This document shows, piece by piece, positions 43,855-52,236 of a stretch of DNA of 64,000 bases. This DNA comes from CAJQLB01 sp905479065. Its GTDB lineage: Bacteria > Bacteroidota > Bacteroidia > Flavobacteriales > Flavobacteriaceae. Location: positions 2,604,001-2,668,000 of the forward strand of contig OX044364.1 in the NCBI GenBank assembly GCA_943846735.1, written 5' to 3'. Made by a program: the position numbers and the translations under genes. Positions within the stretch are counted from its first letter, which is position 1. Each line of letters starts with the position of its first letter. The notes under the pieces were generated by a model. That model did no database searches and was not told the origin of the DNA. It saw nothing but the letters and a program-made list of their open reading frames with translations.

Positions 43855-44418
43855 TTAATATTTTATCCAGTTTTCAAGAATTTTTTTCCCTTGAGGCGTT
43901 AAAACAGATTCTGGATGGTATTGCACACCTTTTACATCGTAGTGTTTATGCCTAAGAGACATAACATGACCTTGCTCATCAAGAGAAGTCGCTTCCAAAC
44001 AATCAGGTAAGTTGGATGAGACAACCCACGAGTGATAACGTCCAACTTCAATGGTCTTATCCAATCCGTCAAATAAATATTCATCTTCAACGGTAATGTT
44101 AATTTTGGTTGCGACACCATGATAGACATTTTTAAGGTTGAGAAGGGTGCCTCCAAACACTTCAGCAATAGCCTGTTGACCAAGACAAACTCCTAAAATA
44201 GGTTTGTTTGAAGCATACGTCTTGATAATGGTTTTTAAAAGACCAGCCTCATCGGGAATCCCAGGCCCAGGGGACAATAAAATTTTATCAAAATTCTCAA
44301 TATCCTCTAAAATTAATTGGTCATTTCTAACAACAGTCACCTGGCAATTTAGGTCCTCTAAATAGTGAACTAAATTATAGGTAAAACTGTCATAATTATC
44401 GATTACTATTACTGTCAT
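43855..44418 (-). CDS. trpG: Anthranilate synthase glutamine amidotransferase subunit
   Basis: The 187-residue class I amidotransferase has oxyanion motif LSPGPGIPDE, nucleophile Cys in GVCLGQQAI and the HPE triad end in GVQYHPESVLT. It supplies ammonia to TrpE. In some bacteria TrpG also serves PabB; here it is embedded in the trp operon. It starts at the trpE stop (1-base overlap). Confidence 0.95.
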   Translation of the reverse strand: MTVIVIDNYDSFTYNLVHYLEDLNCQVTVVRNDQLILEDIENFDKILLSPGPGIPDEAGLLKTIIKTYASNKPILGVCLGQQAIAEVFGGTLLNLKNVYHGVATKINITVEDEYLFDGLDKTIEVGRYHSWVVSSNLPDCLEATSLDEQGHVMSLRHKHYDVKGVQYHPESVLTPQGKKILENWIKY

Positions 44419-45818
44419 TATAATGAAATTGTTTCGGCTAGTTTGATAGCCTTGGTTAAAGCTCCTAATTTGTTGTAAACCTCTTGTAATTCATGATCAG
44501 GGTTTGATTTTGATACTAATCCAGCACCAGCCTGCCAATGTAATTGGTGATTTTTGCTCAAAAAGGTTCGAATCATAATGGCATGATTATAATTGCCTTC
44601 AAAATCCATAAACCCGATAGCGCCACCATAAAAAGTTCTACTTGTTGTTTCATAGCGTTCAATTAATTGCATGGCTTTATGTTTTGGTGCACCACTTAAG
44701 GTTCCTGCAGGAAATGTGTCTGCAACAATGCGCATGGTTGATACATTCGAATGTTTTTTCCCTACCACCTTACTGACAAGATGTATCACATGAGAAAAAA
44801 ATTGGACTTCTCTGTATTTTTCAACCACCACTTCATGACCGTTTCTGCTTAAATCGTTTCTCGCTAAGTCTACAAGCATCACATGTTCAGCGTTTTCTTT
44901 GACATCATTGACAAGGCGTTTTGCCAATTCAGCATCTTTTAAATCATCACCAGTTCTCTTAAATGTACCTGCGATGGGATGAATTTCAGCTATTTGATCG
45001 CTTACAACTAATTGAGCTTCTGGGGAACTCCCAAATATTTTAAAGTCTCCATAATCAAAGTAGAATAGGTAAGGAGAGGGATTGATACTTCGAAGTGCCC
45101 TGTAAACATTAAACTCATCACCTTTAAAACTTTGATGAAACTTTTTGGATAATACCAATTGAAATACGTCGCCCCTTGCACAATGTTGTTTTGCAAGCTC
45201 TACATGTTCTTTGTAGTCGTTATCAGTTAAGTTAGAGTGAATATCTCCTTCTGCTTTAAATCCATAGGAAGCGAAATTTTTAGCTTGTATTAAATGTAGT
45301 AAGTCATCAACATTATTGTCACTTTCAAAACAATGTGCAAAAATATAAGCTTCATTTTTAAAGTGATCTATAGCGATAATATTTTGATAAACAGCATAAT
45401 AAATATCTGGTATATTAAGGGAGTTTTCCTTTTTTGAAATATCAATATCTTCAAAATACTTCACTGCATCATAAGCGGTGTAACCAAAAACACCATTATT
45501 TATAAATTTAAATTGTTCTTTAGTATCTGCTTTAAACTGTTGCGTAAAGTTGTGAATTTCGGTAGTTACGTCACTATCTTTTGTTTCCTTAATGGAGCGA
45601 ATGCCGTCCGGAAATTGTTGTGTTATCAGGTTGTTTTCAACTTTAAAAAAAGCAATTGGGTTAGAGCATACATAAGAAAAGCTGTTATCGTTAGTATGGT
45701 AATCGCTACTTTCAAGTAAGATACTATTGGGATGCCGGTCTCTGATTTTTAAATAAATACTGACTGGGGTAATCGTATCGGCTACTATTTTTTTGTAATG
45801 AGTGTTTAATTGATACAT
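44418..45818 (-). CDS. trpE: Anthranilate synthase component I
   Basis: The 466-residue chorismate-binding enzyme has the motifs LVDLARNDLSR, GTLSGAPKHKAM and YGGAIGFM in the C-terminal catalytic domain. An N-terminal feedback region contains LLESSDYH, the Trp-binding LLES pattern. It is the first enzyme gene of trpEGDCFBA. The terminator of the leader ends 11 bases before the ATG, so entry of RNA polymerase is set by attenuation. Confidence 0.97.
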   Translation of the reverse strand: MYQLNTHYKKIVADTITPVSIYLKIRDRHPNSILLESSDYHTNDNSFSYVCSNPIAFFKVENNLITQQFPDGIRSIKETKDSDVTTEIHNFTQQFKADTKEQFKFINNGVFGYTAYDAVKYFEDIDISKKENSLNIPDIYYAVYQNIIAIDHFKNEAYIFAHCFESDNNVDDLLHLIQAKNFASYGFKAEGDIHSNLTDNDYKEHVELAKQHCARGDVFQLVLSKKFHQSFKGDEFNVYRALRSINPSPYLFYFDYGDFKIFGSSPEAQLVVSDQIAEIHPIAGTFKRTGDDLKDAELAKRLVNDVKENAEHVMLVDLARNDLSRNGHEVVVEKYREVQFFSHVIHLVSKVVGKKHSNVSTMRIVADTFPAGTLSGAPKHKAMQLIERYETTSRTFYGGAIGFMDFEGNYNHAIMIRTFLSKNHQLHWQAGAGLVSKSNPDHELQEVYNKLGALTKAIKLAETISL

Positions 45819-45829
45819 ATTATTAACAT

Positions 45830-45861
45830 AAAAAAAAGGCTTGTCGTGAATGACAAGCCTT
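45830..45861 (-). terminator. Attenuator terminator of the trp operon
   Basis: On the minus strand AAGGCTTGTC, loop ATTCAC, GACAAGCCTT form a 10-bp stem followed by eight T's (45830-45837). It lies just upstream of trpE. The loop and 3' arm contain TTCACGA, complementary to TCGTGAA at the end of the leader peptide frame, so an alternative antiterminator can form. Confidence 0.93.
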
Positions 45862-45886
45862 GATATATTGATTTATATATACTGGT

Positions 45887-45949
45887 TTAGTTCACGAATC
45901 TTACGTCTCGAGAATACCACCACCATGTATGATTTAAATTATTTTTCAT
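45887..45949 (-). CDS. trpL: trp operon leader peptide with three consecutive Trp codons
   Basis: A 20-codon frame reads MKNNLNHTWWWYSRDVRFVN. Three TGG codons in a row (45917-45925) at positions 9-11 are far beyond chance and define it as a regulatory leader. The stop TAA is 25 bases before the terminator stem. When charged tRNA-Trp is scarce the ribosome would stall at WWW and leave TCGTGAA (45890-45896) free to pair with the terminator loop. When Trp is plentiful the ribosome covers that segment and termination follows. Confidence 0.93.
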   Translation of the reverse strand: MKNNLNHTWWWYSRDVRFVN

Positions 45950-45960
45950 TAATTCTTAAT

Positions 45961-45991
45961 CAAAGGTAGAAATGAATTTTAAATTATCAAA
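45961..45991 (-). promoter_or_regulatory. trp operon promoter
   Basis: On the minus strand TTTG, exactly 19 bases, then TACCTTTG: a perfect Bacteroidota consensus. Predicted transcription start is about 5 bases before the leader peptide ATG, so the leader mRNA is almost leaderless, without any SD. Confidence 0.88.
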
Positions 45992-46096
45992 TGTTTTTGT
46001 CAAAAATATCTTTAAACCAATGAGGAGTTGGTGTTAAATCATAAATTAGTGTGTTAAAATTTCTGATTACTACAGTGAGATTATTATTTTTAAGAC

Positions 46097-46630
46097 ATGA
46101 AACTACTGCTTATTTTTTTGATTTTATTAGGGGTGTCGTGTAAAACCGATAAGCATGATGAGGTGGCTTTAAAATTACTTACTGTTGAAAAAACACAGTC
46201 AATTGATGTCCCTAGTCTTGAAATTTTAAATTATGCAGGTTTGGAACCATATTTATCAAAAGAAGACTCTTTGACGTATGTTGTAAACTTTTGGGCAACC
46301 TGGTGTGCACCCTGTGTGAAAGAATTACCTCATTTTGAGAAGTTAAATAATCAATACAAAAACCAAAATGTTGAGGTTCTGCTCGTCAGTTTAGATTTTC
46401 CAAGTCAGTATGATAAAAAATTAAAACCGTTTATTGAAAAACATCAATTAAAATCAAAAATTTTGGTTCTTGATGACGTTGATCAAAATAGCTGGATACC
46501 AAAGGTTGATAGCAATTGGGATGGTGCTATCCCTGTAACACTTATTTATAATAAGAGAAAACGTCAATTTTATGACAGAACCTTTGATTATGCAGAGTTA
46601 GAAAATGAATTAAAACAATTTATAAACTAA
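46097..46630 (+). CDS. TlpA-like thioredoxin-fold lipoprotein
   Basis: The 177-residue protein has a lipobox (GVSC, Cys15) and a thioredoxin domain with WCAPC (C70, C73), followed by a cis-Pro segment GAIPVTL. TlpA/ResA-like proteins reduce disulfides on the periplasmic side, for example in cytochrome c maturation. It is divergent from the trp leader and is followed 6 bases later by a second thioredoxin-fold gene. Confidence 0.9.
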   Translation: MKLLLIFLILLGVSCKTDKHDEVALKLLTVEKTQSIDVPSLEILNYAGLEPYLSKEDSLTYVVNFWATWCAPCVKELPHFEKLNNQYKNQNVEVLLVSLDFPSQYDKKLKPFIEKHQLKSKILVLDDVDQNSWIPKVDSNWDGAIPVTLIYNKRKRQFYDRTFDYAELENELKQFIN

Positions 46631-46636
46631 GTTAAT

Positions 46637-47257
46637 ATGAGATTTAATAAAATTATCACGCTGGTAATAACGGCGTTTCTATTAAGTGCCTTTACCAATG
46701 TAAATACACCTACTGTTATTCAAGGATATGATATCGGTGACATTGCCACAGATTTTTCATTAAGAAATATTGATGGCCAGATGGTTACGTTGGCAGATTA
46801 CGAAAATGTCAAAGGGTTCATAATTATTTTTACGTGTAATACCTGCCCCTATGCCGTTCAATATGAGGATAGAATTATTGCACTTAATAACAAATATGTT
46901 GATCAAGGATTCCCGGTAATTGCGATTATGCCGAATAACCCGATCATAAAAACAGGGGACAATCCAAAAGCGATGAAAGCTAGAGCAACCTCAAAAGGAT
47001 TCACATTTCCTTATTTATTTGACGAAGGGCAAAAAATATATCCTCAGTATGGAGCCACTAAGACACCTCAAGTCTATTTATTGGAAAAAACAAATGAAGG
47101 TAATATTGTGAGATATATTGGGGCTATTGATGATAACTATAAAGACGTTAAATTGGTTAACACAAAATATGTTGAGGAAGCTATTGAAGCATTAAAAAAT
47201 GGCAATGCTATTGAAGAATCTAAGACTCGAACAATTGGATGTTCTATAAAAAGTTAA
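46637..47257 (+). CDS. AhpC/TSA-type thioredoxin-fold exported protein
   Basis: A 206-residue protein with a signal peptide (about 1-21) and a redoxin domain whose active-site region is FTCNTCPYAVQYE (C67, C70). This CxxC with CPYA is seen in a group of exported thiol oxidoreductases of unknown partner. It has the cis-Pro in KTPQVYLL. It lies 6 bases after the TlpA-like gene, so both are one transcript. Confidence 0.87.
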   Translation: MRFNKIITLVITAFLLSAFTNVNTPTVIQGYDIGDIATDFSLRNIDGQMVTLADYENVKGFIIIFTCNTCPYAVQYEDRIIALNNKYVDQGFPVIAIMPNNPIIKTGDNPKAMKARATSKGFTFPYLFDEGQKIYPQYGATKTPQVYLLEKTNEGNIVRYIGAIDDNYKDVKLVNTKYVEEAIEALKNGNAIEESKTRTIGCSIKS

Positions 47258-47341
47258 ATAACTTTGAAATTAAGGATGGTATAAGTGCTAATTTTCACAT
47301 AAAATGAAAAGAAATAGTAACTTCGTAAAAAAAGATAAGTC

Positions 47342-47653
47342 GTGGATTTAACACAAAACGAGTGGCAACTGCAGCTCAATGAAGCAACTGATGCGGTTGT
47401 ATTAGATGTCAGAACTGATTATGAATTTGATGAGGGGTATATTTCAAATGCAATAAATTTAGATCTTTATGAGGCCCAAAAGTTTATGGATAAAATGGCC
47501 TCTTTAGATAAACAAAAAAGCTATTACATCTACTGTAAATCAGGTAGTCGCAGCAGTCAAGCATGTGCTTTAATGAATCAAATGGGTTTTGAAAAAACTT
47601 ATAATTTATTAGGAGGAATTACAGAATGGGAGGGACCTATAATTCAACATTAA
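47342..47653 (+). CDS. Single-domain rhodanese-like protein (cytoplasmic)
   Basis: A 103-residue rhodanese with active Cys65 in IYCKSGSRSS and the start VVLDVRTDYEFDEGYI. The frame begins with a GTG at 47342; there is no in-frame ATG upstream that would extend it sensibly. Such proteins move sulfur or bind persulfide. It precedes an exported rhodanese by 10 bases, so cytoplasmic and envelope versions are paired. Confidence 0.9.
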   Translation: MDLTQNEWQLQLNEATDAVVLDVRTDYEFDEGYISNAINLDLYEAQKFMDKMASLDKQKSYYIYCKSGSRSSQACALMNQMGFEKTYNLLGGITEWEGPIIQH

Positions 47654-47663
47654 TAGTCGAAAC

Positions 47664-48068
47664 ATGAAACAGTTTTATATGTTACTGTGTTTAATAATTA
47701 TCTGTCCTATTGGGTGTGATAAAGCTGATTCAAAGGGTGTCATAAAACTCGTAACTGTTGAAGAATTTAAGGAATTAGACGCGTTAAGAGATGTTCAACT
47801 ATTAGATATTCGCACGCCTGAGGAATATAAGAGTGGTTACATAGAAGGTTATGGAAATATGGATTATCTATCTGATACATTTAAAGAGGAGATGGAAACT
47901 TTAGACAAATCAAAACCTATTGTTATTTATTGTCGCTCTGGCGGACGAAGTGGTAGATGTGCTACCTTAATGTTGGAAATAGGGTTTAAAGAAATATATG
48001 ATTTAGAAGGCGGTATCATTCAATGGAAGGCAGAAAATAACCCTGTAATTGTAAACTCCGAAAATTAG
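47664..48068 (+). CDS. Rhodanese-like lipoprotein
   Basis: The 134-residue protein begins with a signal and lipobox (PIGC, Cys18) and continues with a rhodanese domain, active Cys90 in IYCRSGGRSG and LLDIRTPEEYKSGYI. It would work at the periplasmic face. The stop overlaps the convergent kinase gene by 4 bases. Substrate unknown. Confidence 0.9.
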   Translation: MKQFYMLLCLIIICPIGCDKADSKGVIKLVTVEEFKELDALRDVQLLDIRTPEEYKSGYIEGYGNMDYLSDTFKEEMETLDKSKPIVIYCRSGGRSGRCATLMLEIGFKEIYDLEGGIIQWKAENNPVIVNSEN

Positions 48069-49129
48069 AAATTATTCTGTATTAATTGCTTTTCAATGAT
48101 ATATGTGATGTCATCTTGATATTTCAAAGCTTTCTTCGTAAACTCAAATAAACTGATACAACGATCTAAATTTTGATTTTTGTAACTAACTTTATAATAA
48201 ATATTTCCGTTTAAATAATCCGTCAATGCTCTCAATCCATGCATGAAAGGCATTAAAGCACAAGATATTGGTAGTAATTTAATTTCTTTTTCTGTTAATT
48301 TGAAATTATGAGTAAACAGCCCCTTAACGAACTCTTCAAATAAGGTTAAATTAAAATTAATATTGGTAATGACTTGCTCATCCTCTTTTGATTCGCTTAC
48401 AACAGTTCTTACAGCATCTCCAAAGTCATAATGAAAATAACCCGCCATCAGCGTATCTAAATCTACGAGACACAGTGCTTTTTTAGATGTCTTGTCGAAA
48501 AGAATATTATTTAATTTGGTGTCGTTGTGACAAAGACGGCACGGTAGTTTGGTTGTGTAAAAAGTTTCAAAATAAGCTTTGTTTGTTAAAGCAAATGTTA
48601 TTTCGTTACTAGCTGTTTTATGTAATTGCTTGGATGTTTTTTCAAGTGCCTCTTGAAACTCATTTATTTTTGACGGTAAATGATTCAAATTTGCAATAGT
48701 TGTTGTAAAGTTATCGATATTGACATGCTTTAATAAAGAATGAAAATTTCCAAGTAAACGCCCAGCTTCAAAGGCTATGTTGACATCACTTGTATAACTA
48801 AAAACCTCGCTGTTCGGTACAAAGGAGTATAATCGCCAATAGGTGTCATTGTGTTGGTAAACAAGACTGTTTTCAAGTGTTTTAATGATGGAAAACGTCG
48901 TGTATTCACTATTTTTTAAAACATGTAATGCTTGTTTAATATTTAATTGTAAAGCATTCACATCCGTGAAAATAGTGTGATTTATTTTTTGTAAAACATA
49001 ATGTGGCCCATTGAGATCACTGATCAAAAACGTATCATTAATAAAGCCTTCGTTAATAGGACTTATCGTAACTTTTTTAAGTTTAACTTTAAATTGATCT
49101 AATATAAACGCTAACACTAAATCATCCAT
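48065..49129 (-). CDS. NahK-like sugar 1-kinase (aminoglycoside phosphotransferase fold)
   Basis: The 354-residue APH-fold kinase has the catalytic segment CRLCHNDTKLNNILFD and the metal-binding LVDLDTLMAG, followed by HYDFGDAVR. The N-terminus with NEGFINDTFLI and LQKINHTIF matches N-acetylhexosamine 1-kinases, which phosphorylate GlcNAc/GalNAc at C1. It is 13 bases downstream of a sugar nucleotidyltransferase gene, which would use the 1-phosphate. Sugar identity is inferred. Confidence 0.82.
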   Translation of the reverse strand: MDDLVLAFILDQFKVKLKKVTISPINEGFINDTFLISDLNGPHYVLQKINHTIFTDVNALQLNIKQALHVLKNSEYTTFSIIKTLENSLVYQHNDTYWRLYSFVPNSEVFSYTSDVNIAFEAGRLLGNFHSLLKHVNIDNFTTTIANLNHLPSKINEFQEALEKTSKQLHKTASNEITFALTNKAYFETFYTTKLPCRLCHNDTKLNNILFDKTSKKALCLVDLDTLMAGYFHYDFGDAVRTVVSESKEDEQVITNINFNLTLFEEFVKGLFTHNFKLTEKEIKLLPISCALMPFMHGLRALTDYLNGNIYYKVSYKNQNLDRCISLFEFTKKALKYQDDITYIIEKQLIQNNF

Positions 49130-49142
49130 GGGTTATGGGGTA

Positions 49143-50027
49143 TTATGACCACAGAGGAGAGGGGTATTGCTCTTGTTTCGTTAAGTTGCTTAAAGTACTT
49201 ACTGCCTCAGCTTTATCTTCATAATACGTCACGCCAAACCAATCACTGTTGGCTGCGATGACCTCTATATTAATTAAACCATTAACCATCATTTCTTGTG
49301 CTACAAAAGGCAAATAAATTTCACTTTTTTCCAAGTTTTTAGGAACGTTTAAAAAATTACTAAAATAAGTTTCTATATACTCAAAAATTGATGCGTTACA
49401 AATCCAAAAATTCATGGAAACAATGGTGTCAGGATCTAATTCATTGTTCGAATCTTCATCGACAATACGACCATCAATATCTCCAATTTTGGTGTGCTCT
49501 TGAATAGATAAAAGATGGTTGCCATCAACATTACAAACTCCTCGTGAAACGGAACCATGTTCTGAAAGCGTGTCTTTTAAATTATAACCCACAAGAGCAT
49601 AAGTATTCTTTGACTCAAGAGAATTAATAAATTGAGCGGCACTTTTAAAGGCATTCTTCCCGTAATAATCGTCTGCATTGATAATCACAAAATCATCATT
49701 TATAACATCCTTAGCGCACCATACAGCATGAGCTGTTCCCCAAGGCTTAATGCGTTCGGTTGTCACAGATGCTCCTGTCGGTAGATTATTAATGTCTTGT
49801 ACTAAAACATCCAAGGTTATTGTTTCTGGAATTCTGGCAGATAAATACTCCTTTAAATATTCCTGATTTTCCGCTTTCGTAATCACTACGATATGATTAA
49901 AACCGTTAGAAATCGCATCAAAAATGCTATATTCTAATAAAAATTCCTCACACGGTCCTAAACCGTCAAATTGTTTTAATTTTCCATAGCGACTTCCACT
50001 TCCGGCAGCCATTAATAATAACGTCAT
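49143..50027 (-). CDS. Sugar-phosphate nucleotidyltransferase
   Basis: From the ATG at 50027 the 294-residue protein begins MTLLLMAAGSGSRYGKLKQ, the nucleotide-binding N-terminus of NDP-sugar pyrophosphorylases. An upstream extension to 50129 encodes an unconserved hydrophobic stretch and is rejected. FVIINADDYYGKNAF holds the metal-binding Asp. With the adjacent NahK-like kinase it would convert a free sugar to an NDP-sugar in two steps. UDP versus other base not decided. Confidence 0.85.
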   Translation of the reverse strand: MTLLLMAAGSGSRYGKLKQFDGLGPCEEFLLEYSIFDAISNGFNHIVVITKAENQEYLKEYLSARIPETITLDVLVQDINNLPTGASVTTERIKPWGTAHAVWCAKDVINDDFVIINADDYYGKNAFKSAAQFINSLESKNTYALVGYNLKDTLSEHGSVSRGVCNVDGNHLLSIQEHTKIGDIDGRIVDEDSNNELDPDTIVSMNFWICNASIFEYIETYFSNFLNVPKNLEKSEIYLPFVAQEMMVNGLINIEVIAANSDWFGVTYYEDKAEAVSTLSNLTKQEQYPSPLWS

Positions 50028-50264
50028 AAATAATAAAATTAGATCACAAAAATAGAGTTTTGACATCAAATTAGAAAGATTATAGTGAACTAACTTTAGC
50101 ATAATTATGATGGTTTTTAATCGTTTCAATGTGCTATAATTTTCTGTTTAACGATGAACTCTGGGTTTATACAGATAAATTTATGAAACTAAAGACAAGA
50201 GGTTGTATTCTCGTGGTATCGAAAGATTTCGTATCTTATGATAACCATTAAAAAGTAATTCAGA

Positions 50265-50573
50265 ATGTTTATATTTCAAATATATATGAGAGGAGAATTG
50301 ATTTTATTTATTGTCATGGGATTGTTTATTTTGAGTATTTTTGTCTACTCATTTGGCACAAAAGGTTTTACTAAGTATCGCGATAAACTGCTTTCAGAAC
50401 GGCGACATAGTAAATCTCAAAAACGAGAACAACAGTTTAAAACAGAAATGGATTACAGACAAAAGCAACGTGATGAATTCTATCGAAAAGCAAGAGAAAG
50501 AAGTCAAGAGATTCAAAAAGAGTTACAACATTTAGAGTCGCTAAAATTAAAAATTGATGCGATGAATGATTAA
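50265..50573 (+). CDS. Small membrane-anchored coiled-coil protein
   Basis: A 102-residue protein: one membrane helix at about residues 11-29 (ELILFIVMGLFILSIFVYSF) and a highly charged coiled-coil tail (about 45-98, rich in K, R, E, Q). I do not recognise a family. An alternative ATG at 50286 would remove the first 7 residues. It ends with a 4-base overlap of the convergent nitroreductase gene. Confidence 0.6.
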   Translation: MFIFQIYMRGELILFIVMGLFILSIFVYSFGTKGFTKYRDKLLSERRHSKSQKREQQFKTEMDYRQKQRDEFYRKARERSQEIQKELQHLESLKLKIDAMND

Positions 50574-51301
50574 TCAATCACGTGATAAACATCTCCAAAT
50601 GGCACTCTAAATCGCTCACCATAAATTCCTTTATCATCTCGTTTTCCACAACTTATTATCATGTTAATTTCTGCTGTTTTTGGAATTCCAACAATGTGCT
50701 TTACTCGTAGTGTATCACATCCTTCCATAGGACAAGTGTCATATCCAATTTCTGACATACTAATCATGAAATTTTGAGCAGCTAGTGCAGCGCTTTTATG
50801 CGCAACAATTCGCATATCACTCAGTCTTGCTTGTCGGTAAATGGGTCTAAATAGTCCTATAATTTGAAAGACAGTATATTTAAGGATACCGAGAATACCT
50901 AGAATATCAAAATAGGTAACTGGGATTATCTTTTGATAATAATTTAAAGCCACCTTTTTACGTTTTACCAGACGTTCTTCCATGTTGGGCTTATCGAAAA
51001 CCTTGTTTATGAATGTAATATTGGCTTTGCTTCGTTTTTTCCATAAATCTTTTCTAGCAACGACTATCACAAGTTGTTGTGCTGTTTTCGCAGCATTTTG
51101 GTTAAAGCTGGCATGAGCTATATTTTTTATCACTTCTTTATTGGTAATATGATAAAATTCCCATAGTTGTAAATTACTGCTTGTAGGTGCTAACACAGCA
51201 TTTTTAAGGCACTCTTTGACTTTCGAGGTTTCGATGTCTTCGTTTGTGTATACTCTACAAGAACGCCTGTAGGCAATGGCTTCTGAAACTGTTTTGTTCA
51301 T
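50570..51301 (-). CDS. Nitroreductase family protein
   Basis: The 243-residue flavoprotein has the nitroreductase N-terminus AIAYRRSCRVYTNEDI (RRS, FMN-phosphate contact), APTSSNLQLWEF, and GYDTCPMEGCD near residue 191. An insertion at about 88-150 is longer than in NfsB-type enzymes. It is the last of five genes from the GntP permease and begins 1 base after the kinase gene. Its reaction in the operon is unknown. Confidence 0.88.
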   Translation of the reverse strand: MNKTVSEAIAYRRSCRVYTNEDIETSKVKECLKNAVLAPTSSNLQLWEFYHITNKEVIKNIAHASFNQNAAKTAQQLVIVVARKDLWKKRSKANITFINKVFDKPNMEERLVKRKKVALNYYQKIIPVTYFDILGILGILKYTVFQIIGLFRPIYRQARLSDMRIVAHKSAALAAQNFMISMSEIGYDTCPMEGCDTLRVKHIVGIPKTAEINMIISCGKRDDKGIYGERFRVPFGDVYHVID

Positions 51302-51302
51302 A

Positions 51303-52232
51303 TTAAATAAATAAGTTAGGAGATAAATCTTTTACAAAATCTGTGACTTTCAATAGTTCTTGATAATGATTGTGTAAGCGAGGATCAGGATTCGTGTAAT
51401 GAAAGTTTTTATGCCTCCAAAAGGTCATGGCAGCCCCTGCATATACGGTAAATGCCTGGAGTGTTCTCTGTTCAATTTCCAGCAAAGTGACCACTGTTTT
51501 ATAACCTTTTATTAAGGAGGTCATTTTACTTAAATTAATTTGATGTTGGTCTCTGCAAGATCCAATGATGGTCATCCCAAGGTCAAACATCCTGTAATAA
51601 TGTGCAGCTTCTTCAAAATCCATGATGGTAACACGGGATTGGTCTTCGCTAATGATGACATTACTTGGAAAAATATCACTGTGAATTAAACTTTTGGGTG
51701 CGTTCTCATCGATATGCTCATCGATATATAGCTTCATTGTTTTTAACCAATCATTAAATGATGACGTAGGAGCATAAAGCGCTACTTCTGTAAATTGAGC
51801 ACGATCATAACACGTTGTTTGTTTAATTTGTTTGGGGGTCTCTATTTGATGTAGTTTTCCTAATTCAATGCCCAAAAGATACAGATGCTGTTCAGATAGG
51901 TCCTCTGTCACAGTACCTTCTATAAACTTTTTAACCATTAGAGGTTTTGTTCCTTGGCATGTAATTGCAAGATTTTTGGAATTTTTCAGTATTTTAGACG
52001 TGCTAAATTGATGCTTGTCTAAATGTGTCAAAATCATAGCGAGTTCTTTAGCTTCAACAACAGATTTTTGCTCACATATGGTCAATACAAATTTTCCTTT
52101 TTCGGTGACCACCAAATAATTTGAATTTTCAGAACCACCACTGAGGGGTTCAAAATTGGTGATTAGTCCAAGTTGATAATCGTGACTTATTTGCTGTAAC
52201 TTTTTTTTATCTAATTGTGTATATAACGCCAT
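51303..52232 (-). CDS. thrB: Homoserine kinase-like phosphotransferase (type II, APH fold)
   Basis: The 309-residue APH-fold kinase matches type II homoserine kinases: GGSENSNYLV glycine loop, LIHSDIFPSNVI catalytic Asp segment and IMDFEEA metal site. It lies 4 bases after a threonine synthase-like gene, as expected for ThrB-ThrC. Other members of the fold phosphorylate hydroxylated amino acids, so the substrate should not be taken as settled in this unusual operon. Confidence 0.78.
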   Translation of the reverse strand: MALYTQLDKKKLQQISHDYQLGLITNFEPLSGGSENSNYLVVTEKGKFVLTICEQKSVVEAKELAMILTHLDKHQFSTSKILKNSKNLAITCQGTKPLMVKKFIEGTVTEDLSEQHLYLLGIELGKLHQIETPKQIKQTTCYDRAQFTEVALYAPTSSFNDWLKTMKLYIDEHIDENAPKSLIHSDIFPSNVIISEDQSRVTIMDFEEAAHYYRMFDLGMTIIGSCRDQHQINLSKMTSLIKGYKTVVTLLEIEQRTLQAFTVYAGAAMTFWRHKNFHYTNPDPRLHNHYQELLKVTDFVKDLSPNLFI

Positions 52233-52236
52233 GGTA

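Noticed and set aside
49143..50129. Longer start of the nucleotidyltransferase at 50129
   Set aside because: The extra 34 residues are hydrophobic and unconserved-looking, while the family N-terminus LLLMAAGSGSRYG begins directly after the ATG at 50027.
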